Assembly: GCA_020744225.1 (NCBI GenBank)
Contig: JAGMWG010000015.1
Span: 558,001-622,000, forward strand
Direction: 5' to 3'
DNA from: Paraphoma chrysanthemicola
Taxonomy: Eukaryota > Ascomycota > Dothideomycetes > Pleosporales > Phaeosphaeriaceae
DNA: 64,000 nt
The notes under the pieces were generated by a model that had not been told where the DNA came from, did no database searches, and saw only the letters and a program-made list of their open reading frames with translations. The translations under genes were made by a program, and so were the position numbers. Of this stretch, positions 1 to 10,493 are shown in pieces; within the stretch, counting starts at the first letter, position 1; each line of letters opens with the position of its first letter.

Positions 1-507
1 GCAGGTGTGAAGATGGCATAGCCGAGCACGGCTACCTGCGGCCTTACCCCAGCTTTCGCGTTCGCATTGCACTGGAACCATGTCACGTGGGACGGCGGCT
101 GTCAAGGAGCGCCCTGACGCATGATGACGATCTGGCTAGAGGCGTTCGTCGCGAGTCGCTTCGGCCGGCGGGGGCTAGCCAACGCTTTTTTGCACCAGAG
201 ACCCCTGGCCGGCGACTTTTTTGTGGCCGCAATGCTGATGAAGCTCTTGGGCGTGCCAGGACAGCACTGGACGGCTATCGGCAGCAGACGACGCGCCGCT
301 GCTGTGTAAGAGTGAGCAAGCGCCATCACACGGCGAGCTTGCGCCTTTGCAATTGCGTTCCCGCCGCACGTGCCCGCGCTAACCAAACCGTCCCTTCCGC
401 ATCGTTATTTGCCCACCACAGCATCTCTGCACTTCGCCCACCGTTCGACTGCTCCCACGGCCTGTGGAGCATTTTCCATCTCCCGCACCCGGGTGCTCAC
501 TCCAGCT

Positions 508-2929
508 ATGGCACTCGCCATGAGCGCCGCTCGCTCAGGTCACGGGGCCGCCAATGGCTTCTCGTCGCACCGGATTGGTCGCATCAACATGCTGCTTGCC
601 CTCGTCGTCCACGCCTTTGCGCCCATTGTCAAGGCCATTCCTCTGCCCTTTGGCGGCATCGTGCATGCCGTCAGTCACCATGAGGAGCTGCCAAAGAAGG
701 ACGCGAGTCTTATTCTGTATCTGAGCATCGCCATTGCGCTTGTTTTGGCGGGCGGTGTCTTTGCGGGACTGACCATTGCGTACGACAGCCCAGATGTTGC
801 ACATCAATAGGAATGCGCTAACAAACCTACAGGCTGATGGGCCAGGACGAGATCTATCTCCAGGTGCTCGCGCAGTCTGGAGAGCCAAGCGAGCGGAAGA
901 ACGCGTCGAGGGTGCTGCGCCTGCTGAAACGCGGCAAGCACTGGGTCTTGGTCACTCTCCTCCTCAGCAATGTCATCACCAACGAGACGCTGCCTATTGT
1001 GCTCGATAGGTCTCTGGGCGGAGGCTGGCCGGCCGTCGTTAGCTCCACGGTTCTTATTGGTACGTCACTCTTGATAGAATAGGCCGTTCCTGTATTGATC
1101 GCCGCAGTCATCTTTGGCGAAGTCGTCCCGCAATCGATATGTGTTCGCTATGGCCTCCCCATTGGCGCGTGGATGTCTCCCGTCGTTCTCGTCCTCATGT
1201 ACGTCATGGGCATCGCCGCATGGCCCACCGCAAAGCTCCTCGACTACCTCCTAGGCGAGGACCACGGCACTGTATACAAGAAGACGGGCCTGAAGACTCT
1301 CGTCACACTGCACCAGTCGCTCGGACACGCTGAAGAGCGACTGAACGAGGATGAGGTCACCATCATTACCGCTGTGCTGGACCTCAAGGCAAAGGCCGTG
1401 GGCAACATCATGACGCCCATGAAGGACGTCTTCACCATGTCGTCCGATACCGTCCTGGACGAGAAGATGATGGACACCATCCTTTCTGCTGGCTACTCCC
1501 GCATTCCTATCCATAATCCCGACAATAGGAACGACTTTGTGGGCATGCTGCTCGTCAAGATGCTCATCACCTACGATCCCGAGGACGCGCTTCGTGTTCG
1601 CGACTTTGCGCTCGCAACCCTCCCGGAGACGCGACCCGAAACGAGCTGCCTCGACATTCTCAACTTCTTCCAGGAGGGCAAGTCCCACATGGTGCTCGTG
1701 TCTGACTTCCCAGCCGAGGCTCGTGGCGCGGTCGGTGTCGTTACTCTTGAGGATGTCATTGAGGAGCTCATTGGAGAGTAAGTAACTAAGTTGAACGGTC
1801 TTGTGTAGCTGCTGACATTAGCAGGGAAATCATCGACGAGTCCGATGTCTTCATTGACGTACACAAGGCAATTCGTCGCATGGCCCCGGCCCCTCGCTCC
1901 CGTGTCCCTCGTGGTAAGGTCATTACCGACATACCGCGCAAAGTCTCCGAACAACCCCTCATCGACGTCGAACCGGAAGCACAGCCGAACGGCGGAACAG
2001 CACGCAAGCTTTCGCTACCAGAGTCGTCAGACACCGCTCCCCTCACCTCCTTCCTCGTCCGGCGTCGGAGCAGTGGAAACAAGGGCACAATGGAACCACT
2101 TCGCAGCGACGACCCCGAGGTCTACCAGCATCTGAGACATCTCGGACCCTCGAATGCAGCCAACAGGCCGAAAACCACGCGTATCAATACTGTCAAAATC
2201 AAGCCTGGAAACGCTGCTCCGGCGCCTGCTATTCCTCAAACAATACCCGAGAATGCGCGACCGGCGTCATCGCACTCCACGGTGGTGGCTCAGGATTCGC
2301 ACGCTCCTGAGGGTGGTATCGGTGCAGGACTCTTGAACTCTGCGGGTCGCGAAGCCAGTGACGGTGTCCATAGTGTGGCTATTGGTTACGGTACCATGGC
2401 TCCAAGTGGCGATCGTATGTCCTGGAAGTCTGGACGGTCTGGGCTAAGGGAAGCAGAAGAGCAGCCCAGATCACCAAAGTACACGGCGAAAGACGACGAA
2501 GAGATAATCGTCGACAACACAAAACAGGATGGCGAAGGCACAAACCGGGATCATGGCTCCAGGCCCCGGTCGCGATCTGTCAGCACCATCGCTTCGCTAA
2601 AATCTACCCGCACACGATCAAAGAGCCCGCCGAAGAAGCGCCACACCGCTCGAAGCGGGAGCATATCGGAGAACGTTATTGACGTGAACGGCGTCAAGAA
2701 AATTGTCTTGGAAACGACAAGCTCTAGTGACTCGGAAGACAAGGTCCTCGTCGACGTACAGGCTGACGGTGCTCACGATGGAGAAAAAGGTCACTCGGAG
2801 GCCGAGTCGAACAACGCGGGTAGCAAGTCAAAAGACAAGAAAAAGAGGAAGAAGCGAGGCAAGAAGAAGAAGGGCGGGAATGCGGGTGAGAGCAGTGAAT
2901 CACAGCCTCTGCTTGGGAAAGACGACTGA
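508..2929 (+). CDS. CNNM/Mam3-type DUF21-CBS membrane protein
   Basis: Four exons: 508-779, 833-1059, 1108-1777 and 1825-2929, giving 757 aa; all three introns (47-53 bp) are GT-AG and restore one frame. After an N-terminal hydrophobic stretch comes a DUF21 transmembrane domain (segments around LYLSIAIALVLAGG, VLVTLLLSNV and VIFGEVVPQ), then a CBS pair containing NIMTPMKDVFTM and GVVTLEDVIEELIGEEI. The last ~350 residues are a low-complexity tail rich in Ser/Arg, ending in a Lys/Arg/Gly block (KKKRKKRGKKKK). Fungal members such as yeast Mam3 act at the vacuole in Mn/Mg homeostasis; that role is inferred here. An in-frame ATG at 370 would add 46 residues; I prefer 508 because the signal/TM region begins soon after. 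No other gene overlaps it. Confidence 0.9.
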
Positions 2930-3337
2930 ACACGTCTGATTGACACGGTGTTGATGTTTCCTCTAGTTACGCCGAGCATGATGGACGCGGCCGGAGGCTA
3001 TTTACCTAATCGTTCTGGAGTGTCGAGGATTCGGCCACGCATATTACATTCAGTTGTTGGCTCTCTATTCATGAGAAACAGAGACGACCGAGCAAGTTCC
3101 CCGGTCGAAGGATAAAAAGCTTATTTTCCTTACTGTAGTATATTTTGAAAGCATTGCTTGCGGAGGTCGACTACGGCCACTTTTGGTACTATTGGTAGTT
3201 GGAGATATACATGTTCATCGCCTTTTTTCCCCACATGCACATTTCTCAAACTAACAACCCCGTTTTTCTAACTATATCCCCAAACGACCTAAAAACACCT
3301 TGATATACTCTCTTTCTTCACTACACTCAGATTATCC
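2930..3337. other. Convergent intergenic space
   Basis: This lies between the 3' ends of the CNNM-type gene (+) and the membrane-protein gene (-). It is AT-richer than the flanking coding DNA and probably holds both 3' UTRs. I see no convincing ORF or repeat. Confidence 0.6.
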
Positions 3338-4487
3338 TCATAACCCTCCACCCCATCCCACCACCCCACTCACTCCCATGCCAATCAACGCATCCCACCC
3401 CAACGCCCTCACCGCAAACCCGCCCTCCCGCAACACCCTCTTCCTCTCCCCCAGCCATAATTCTTTCCGACCCAGTACGTGAAATGCAACCACGCAACCC
3501 ACGGTTACGATCCCGCAGCGCTTGAGTTCCGCGGCGTTGAGTTTCAGGATGTTGATATAGGGTAGGAGTAAAATGAGTCGCGAGAAGAGGACGAGCGGGA
3601 TGAAGATGGTGTGCGGGTAGAGAGAGGGCAGGGAGAGGAGGGCTAGGTTCAGGAGGAGTGTTGGGAGTAAGGGTGAGGCATAAGGCTTGTGTGATGGGGT
3701 GGGATACCGTGGAGGAATAGTGGCGGAAGTGAGTGCTTGAGATTGGCGAGCAATATGGAGATGAAGGTGTACGATGAAGAGTGTTGCAGTGAAACTTATC
3801 GGGAGGATTTGTGAGAGGAGGATAAAAGTCCTGAGTGTTGAGGTTGGGAGGATATGTTGACGGGCTGGTTCAAATTGCTATAGTTAGCTTCGGTTATATC
3901 AAAAATGTTTGTGTCTCTCAGCTAGATGTGAATCTGGATACAGAAAATGACGGATAAAAGAAACACCACATACCTTTCCACCCAATCCACAATCCCCACC
4001 CCCACGTCTCCAAAATCGCTAATTGCGTCCACACCATCCCCTGCGGCTCGCGGACCAAGTCCCTGGCAAAGTCCCCAAACAGGGTGCTGGACAACATCCA
4101 TTGCTGCAAAAGTTGCAGATCGAGAGCGCCAGAGCTCCAGGCTGGCTTTGACTTGCCGGTCCAGATAACGTGATGCGTGATCAGGAAGGATAGCATGTGG
4201 TAAGACAAGGCCGCGAAACTGAGGGATGCGAGAAATGTATAGATCTTGATGTGGCGGCGCCGAGCTGCGTTCGCTGCTTGGACATGTTTGGATTCTGCTG
4301 ACGATGTAGGCGGTGGTGTAGATTTTGCAGTGTGAAAAACAGCAGTGTACTGCGTGTATAATGAGGAAGCAATGCTGAGTGTTGCGTAAAGCGCCAGGAC
4401 AATGTAAGATAGGAAAATCGCCGTGCCGATGTAATTGTTGGGTGGAGCGGAGTATTCGACCAGCTGGTCGTAGATGTTGGGTGGCAT
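3338..4487 (-). CDS. Multi-pass membrane protein of unknown function
   Basis: Minus-strand gene with two exons, 4487-3974 and 3864-3338, separated by a 109-bp GT-AG intron, giving 346 aa. The splice joins GWK to ARQHILPTS and opens a frame running to a TGA at 3338-3340. About six hydrophobic segments are visible: two in exon 1 (IFLSYIVLALYATLSIA and a second around FAALSYHMLSFLI) and four in exon 2 (FILLSQILPISFTATLFIV, LLPTLLLNLALLSLP, FIPLVLFSRLILLLPY, GIVTVGCVVAFHVLG). I do not recognise the family. It resembles conserved fungal integral membrane proteins with no assigned role. The donor GTATGT and the acceptor CCAG are clear, but an earlier TAG acceptor gives an immediate stop, so the second acceptor was chosen. 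Confidence 0.7.
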
Positions 4488-5968
4488 TGCGATGGTGTTC
4501 CGGTCAATGAGTTCCTTAGACCAGTGAAGTGGGTCGCATTAGATGAATTTGTGCCTTATTTGTTTGTCGGTCGAGGCCAGATGGCAAGATGTTGTGGTTC
4601 GTGGTGTTTGACGTCATGAGACGATGCGCGTCTCGAAGGTCGGGCAACGCGACATTCATTCGCGTGAACTTGCCCAGTGGCACTGAAATGAGGAGAGCAT
4701 TGTGGAAGTAATGGTGGACATCCTTTGGTATTGATTCGCTGTGCTATGGAATTCTTTGGTATTGATTCGATGTGCTATGGAAGTCAAGCTGGAAACTGAG
4801 GCTGAACTTTATTGCAGCTAAGCAAAGTGTGGGAAAATATGGGGTTGAATCAATGCATGTAAAGCGAGGACGAAAGAGATGGAGGAAAGTGGGGTGAAGA
4901 TAGTCGAGTGTATAACGTTTGGTTGATATGTGATGCGGCTAGGATGTTTGGTTGGGGTCGTGACTTTCTACACGTGGTGACGCGCAAACATCCGCGGCGT
5001 GAAGCAGAAGGCACGATGTATTCAGCTCTTCTATCCCTGCCGACACTCATAGTGCAGCTTCAGTCAACAACAAGCGATCATTCCATTCATTCTCTGCTGT
5101 TCATCTTGCGCGATGGCTTCCACGCCCTGTGCATGCATATCAAATCAGGCTTTGCGCGCTCACCTGTCCTTACACTACAGACAACGCCTAGTGGTATGTT
5201 TTCCGCTCATATCTCATAGAATACTCTGAATCATCACAACGTCGACTCTTCGCGGCTTTCATCTTTATCTCCATGATGTCCGACGTCAAGTGCAGCTGCA
5301 GGAACTCGCGTCGAGACAGCATGCAGGGCCGCGGAAACTTTTCCAGCGACACGCGACTCGCCAGTTCCGGGAATATGTTTTGCCGCCTTCACAATATGAT
5401 CGCGGCGGTCGAGAAAATATCCGGAAAGTGAGCGCAAAGAGGGAGAAAGCCAATTGACCAACAAACGAGGCGCTTTTAGGTTGCACTTTTGCCTAAGCCG
5501 TCTGCTGTTGGTTATGTGTAACGTTCTCGACCGCGTGCACTTAGTCGCGAGGCACTCGACCCCAGCCGATCTTTATGCCGAACGCCATGACGCATAGCAA
5601 ATCTGGGACGTCTCTGCGATCCCTATCGCCCCCACTTTTTCAACAAGCGTCATGGTCATAATTTCGCGCGCTATGGTAGAAGAGAAGTTCCGCCTGAGCT
5701 GGGGAGCTCGCTCCTTCAGCACGCATCGTGCAAGACCGCAACACAAACTACTACCGGAAAAGTACCTGATTAGTGGCGGAGCTAACGCGCAAGAGAGAAG
5801 CGTTTGTCATCGCTAGGAAATATCGGACCATAAACGAACTGGGTCCAGGTGTATACTAGCCCGGCCCCTAGACTTGGACATTGGCAAACTGTTATTCCAA
5901 CGTCGATAGTCGATTCGAAGCCTGCCTAGGTCAAGAACGGAGAAGCTAAAGTGTGTATTGCTGGGTGA
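4488..5968. other. Intergenic region with no supported gene
   Basis: About 1.5 kb between divergent genes, so it should hold both promoters. Short ORFs (for example 4908-5219 + and 5234-5464 -) overlap on opposite strands, have no domain signature and lack splice support. The only clear structure is a two-copy 31-bp tandem repeat at 4723-4784. Confidence 0.6.
4723..4784. repeat. Tandem duplication, 2 x 31 bp
   Basis: Two adjacent 31-bp copies begin with CTTTGGTATTGATTCG and differ at two positions. The array lies about 240 bp upstream of the start codon of the minus-strand membrane-protein gene, so it is in that gene's probable promoter. Confidence 0.85.
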
Positions 5969-8897
5969 ATGGAAGCGAAGATGTTGAATAATCAAGTGCC
6001 GAGGCCGGCCTCAATACGAGAAGAGCAGGAAAGCATTTCGAGCGACTACGATAGAACGTCCGAACCTACCGCCATGGACGAAGAGAAAGTGATTGGGCTT
6101 GATGGAGAAGATCTCGCTACACAAGAGGAGGAAATCAGGAGTTCAAGCCGAGGAAGAAGTCAAGGCAGGAGGTCGCAAGACAGCAGGAGTCTACGAACCA
6201 CAAGGTCGCACCAAAGTCGAGCAGGTGGAGACGGATACACATGCTTCGATGCCGAACCAGACAATACTCGACCGAACAACTCCAAAGGTGGAGTCGTGAC
6301 GGAACAACCCTACCTCGTCACCTGGGACGGCGACTCGGATCCCGCGAACCCTCGCAGCATGAGCAAATTGAGGCGCTGGCTGATAGTATTGATATGCAGT
6401 GCGAGCTCATTATGCGTGTAAGTTTGTTTGGGAAAAGAAAGTGTGGTTATGGATGATCTAATGAGGTGGTCAACAGAACATGCGCTTCATCGTTGTACAC
6501 GTCGACCTACAGCCAGCTTGAACCAGAATTTGGATCGTCGCGGCTTGTCTGCACTCTGGGCTTGAGTCTCTTCGTTGCCGGCCTCGGGTCTGGCCCAATG
6601 ATTCTGAGTCCTCTTTCTGAGGATAGTACACCCGCACCAATCATTAGGCGTGCGCATGGACTGACTTGATACAGTTCTACGGGAGACGGCCTATCTACAT
6701 TTGCTCGTTCACGTTTTTCTTGATTTGGATGTTCCCGTGCGCATTCGCAAAGAATATCCAGACTATGCTGATTGCTAGATTCTTCGATGGCTTGGCTGGA
6801 TCTGCCTTCCTCTCGGTGGCCGGGGGAACCGTGGGCGACATGTTTGCAAAGCATGTCAGTCACGTTCATGCAGATTGCCGACCATGCGCTGATCGTAATG
6901 CAGGAGCTATCAGCACCTATGATGGTATACACTGCAAGTCCTTTTGTGGGCCCAGGTAGGTGTACATGGACTAAACGGGTGAGGTACACACACTGACACC
7001 TCTGACAGAGATTGGACCCCTTGTTGGAGGCTGTGCGTATTGCTCAGCCTTGGCGTGGAAAGCATTACTGATTTGGATGTGCAGTTATGATTGAGAATAT
7101 CAATTGGAGATGGTAAGTTGCAGTAGACCCACCTCTCCTGCATAGAGATATTGCCCGTGACGCTGTGCTTCACGGACAAGTCGGCAACCATCATGAGCCT
7201 CGCGTCGAGCACTACCAAATACGCTCGTATTCGAACAAGCGGTGTGTTGACGTCAACTTAGGTGCTTCTATCTATTGATCATCTGGTCTGGAGTACAGGT
7301 AAGGTGGTGACGCACACTCTGCGTAGCCTCACTAACGCTAGCTTCCAGCTGTGCTTGATCGTCCTCTTCGTGCCTGAGACCTACCATCCGGTCCTTCTGC
7401 GACGAAAGGCGATCCGTCTACGCGCGGAGACGGGCAATCCGGAATGGATTGCGCCGATTGAGAAGATGGATAGGTCGATCGCCAAAACGGTGCTCTGGTC
7501 CTGCATCCGTCCGTTCCAACTCCTCATTTTCGAGCCAATGGTAGACTTGCTTGTCCTGCCACGGTGATGATGAGCTGACCGCTACGACTTAGTGCCTCAA
7601 CCTGTGCATACTGTCTGCAATCCTGCTGGGTATACTGTACCTGTTCTTTGGAGCGTTTCCACTGGTCTTCCAGAACAACCACGGCTTTAGCATCGCCCAG
7701 ACAGGTCTTGCTTTCCTGGTAAGCTTGCACAAACGCTATCTAGCGACATGATCACTGAGCCTGCATTCCCGCACGTGTAGGGTCTATTTGTCGGCATGTT
7801 GGCAGGCATTTGTACCGATCCCATTTGGCGGAGAATCTACGGGCGGCTCGTGCGCCAGCGCGAAGAGCAAGGGGGCGAGCCTGGCGGATCAGAGCCAGAA
7901 TTTCGGCTGCCTTCGACGATACTTGGCGCTTGGGTTGTCCCAATTGCTCTTTTCGGTAAGCTGTGGCATGCTTCGCGACGTTGGACAAGCTTTTAATCGT
8001 GTTTCAGGGTTTGGATGGACCACGTTTCCATCGGTAAGTGATGATTTGAGAATGGCAATCTCCCGTGGCTGACATCCTTGTTCTTGCAGGTGCATTGGAT
8101 AGGTACGACAGCTGCATACTTGGTCGCATCGTAATTATAGCTGACGATTGCACTGCAGTTCCAATAATCTTTTCTGCCCTCTTCGGCGTAGGGTAGGGTA
8201 CCGCTTCCGGCTTTTGGAGTTGTCATTGATGAACAATCACTGACCGCTCCCTGGCGTAGGGTCATTTGGGTCTATTCAGGTGTCTTCACGTTCCTTGTCG
8301 AAGCTGTATGTACCACCGACATCGGACCAGGCCTTTGGTACCATGCTGACCTCGCCGACCAGTACCCTGTCTATGCAGCTTCAGCGTTGGCAGCCAATTC
8401 CTTCGCGAGGTCGTACTTTGCTGCGGCCTTCCCACTGGGTGACTTGCACTAGCCACGATTGTTATCAGATCGCCCTGCTGACAATGTGCAGTATGTGTAC
8501 ACTACGATATTTATTTTCCATGGCGGAAATACTGTCGATCTCCTACCCCTCGGGCCCATTCACTCCCGCGGAGCAATCATGGATTACTTCTGGTATTCGC
8601 TCTTCCTCGCTAGAATGCTCGCTAACTGTGCTGTCACTGAAGTTTGGTGTCCAAATGTACAACAGTAAGATCTGAGACTGCGTAACTCGATGAAAAGGCG
8701 GTCACTAATTTGGACAAGATCTGGGATATCAGTGGGCTACGACTCTGCTAGCCTTTCTCGCTCTGGCTATGGCACCGTGAGTGTGATCCGGCGCGGTGGT
8801 ATTGGTATCCACTAATGCGCAGTATTGCAGATTTCCCATCATCTTTTACAAGTACGGCAAAAAGCTCAGGGGCGGCAGTCGGTATGCATCAGCATAG
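5969..8897 (+). CDS. MFS transporter, DHA1-like multidrug type, intron-rich
   Basis: Eighteen exons can be joined into 582 aa: 5969-6417, 6477-6621, 6675-6854, 6904-6955, 7009-7032, 7085-7112, 7262-7298, 7349-7540, 7593-7718, 7781-7955, 8008-8033, 8090-8102, 8159-8192, 8260-8305, 8363-8437, 8643-8664, 8719-8776 and 8831-8897. A ~150-residue hydrophilic N-terminus precedes 12 TM segments. Family motifs include FYGRRPIY (loop 2-3), a GPEIGPLVGG stretch, NWRWCFYL and PVYAASALAANSFARS. This is the DHA1 (Flr1/Tpo-like) drug:H+ antiporter pattern, acting at the plasma membrane. Two junctions are irregular: after 6621 the required donor reads GATAGT, and after 8437 GT is one base late. A canonical alternative for the second uses donor 8439 and acceptor 8613 and inserts about ten residues. 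The gene may therefore be decaying or have unusual splicing. The substrate is unknown. Confidence 0.75.
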
Positions 8898-10493
8898 ACG
8901 GCGTGGGAGGCAGCGAGGCGAGGTGGCAGTTGTGAGTGGAGGGGCTATGAATAGTCGAGGTGACACGGCATGCTCATGCCATCATGTTTATTGATTAAAG
9001 GATTTTGCACCCACATGTGAGACGACCTGAAGCACGCCGGCTGGGCCCTTGTGCGACGCGACAGAGAGCGCCACGAGGGCTGCCACGCCAGCTCAAGGGA
9101 CGAGCGACACACAGCGACCGAAGCGGTTGTGGATGGATGGCACCGTTGGCGAGGGCGCGCAAGTGAACGTGGCCGGTAAGCCAGACACATAGGCTTGCGA
9201 CACGCTTGGGCAACCACGGCGCTCGCGAAGCTACAGCGACGAGATGGGAGTGGTGATAGTCGGTAGTACAGGGCGTTGGAGGCTGACGAGGGGCCAGTTA
9301 TAGCGGGCGCCAAGGGCCGCAATCACATACCGCATGCAGGCTGGTAGGCGAGCGTCAGGCATGCGATGGAGCGTGGGTTGGTGCGGGTGGTCTTCTTCTG
9401 CTGCGTCAAGTCGAGAGGGTCTTGGGGCTGAAGCATGTTCATAGCCGCCATCACGTGCCGTAGCATTCACCAGAGTCACATGTTTGCCAGTGTCCGTGTG
9501 CTCGTGAAGACAATCCATGGGCGAGCGCTGACCCATCCGCAGTGGGGACGACATGTGGTTGGTGGATATGGGGCTCGCTGCTCGCTTGCTCGTGTGTGGG
9601 CCGCCAAGCGAGCAACATGATACCCGGCCACAGGGACCGAGGTAGCGCGAGTGCGTGGGTTGGTTGCGCCTTCCAGCAAACCTCGACAGCCAATTGCGGG
9701 GAACCGCATCTGCACACATCACCTCGAGCCCCAACGTCGACACACACGCACACGACCCGCTCCCGCGCGTCGAACCCCCCAGCGTGCGCTCTTGTCCGCG
9801 GCGCCCACCACTGCCCTCCAGCTCGCGGCCATTGCGAAATTGTGTGCCTCCGTCCACCGCTCCTGCCCTGCCCAGCGCGGCTCCAGCTCGCTCCTGCCGC
9901 GGACTCACCGTACAAGGCGCCCAAGCACCGTCCCACGACATTGCTCTACTGCTGCGTCGCTCCTGCCTTGCTCGAGTCGACGCCCCACCCGCCGCTGCCT
10001 CCTGCTCCCGTCGCGGCTGCCCCGACGCCCTCTTGTCACGTTCCACACAGCTTCGCCTCCAGCAGCATGGGCAGCGCGTCTCGGTAGCAGCTGGCTATCA
10101 ACCATGACTGTGTGCGCTCCTGGAATGCCCCCTCGATTGCATGGCCCCCTGCTCCGTACCACAACAGCTCTGTTCCATACCTGTCCGCCGGATTGAGCGC
10201 TCCTCTCCCTCTGGCTCCCCAAACTAGTCTCCGCCCGTGGACCTGTCAGTGTGCCACGGCAGCGCCCGTTCGAGCAGCCAGCGCACGCGTGATCGCACTC
10301 CCAGACACGCCGCTGGAACGCCGCCAGCCGTGCGCCGCCAGAGCATTGGCTGCACCGTTTTGCCGGGTCCATCCCAAGAGCGCACACTGACGGCTGCACG
10401 CAGCACTAAGCGTGCGAAGAGCGCACAGCGCCGACCGTAGCCCACAGCAGCATCCGTGCGAGCCCGAGGGCCTGCGCAGCATCGAGGGATAAT
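8898..10493. other. GC-rich leader/promoter region of the AcuK/ERT1-like gene
   Basis: About 1.6 kb without a supported protein gene. Long open frames on both strands (for example 9231-10046 -, 9542-10087 +) overlap each other and have the Arg/Pro/Ser/Ala-rich composition expected of GC-rich non-coding DNA. The part nearest the gene is C-rich on the + strand, as in fungal 5' leaders, and holds short upstream ORFs. Confidence 0.55.
10067..10196 (+). promoter_or_regulatory. Candidate upstream ORFs in the AcuK/ERT1-like leader
   Basis: Two short ORFs precede the main ATG at 10494: 10067-10087 (six codons plus stop) and 10104-10196 (30 codons plus stop). If transcription starts upstream of them they could repress translation of the regulator. 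No transcript evidence is available, so this is inference from sequence alone. Confidence 0.3.

Noticed and set aside
87..683. 198-residue + frame at the start of the window
   Set aside because: Overlaps exon 1 of the CNNM-type gene in another frame and is Arg/Ser/His-rich without motif.
9231..10046. 271-residue open frame on the minus strand in the GC-rich leader
   Set aside because: Overlaps equally long frames on the + strand, has Arg/Ala/Gly-rich composition typical of GC-rich non-coding DNA, and no domain or signal peptide.
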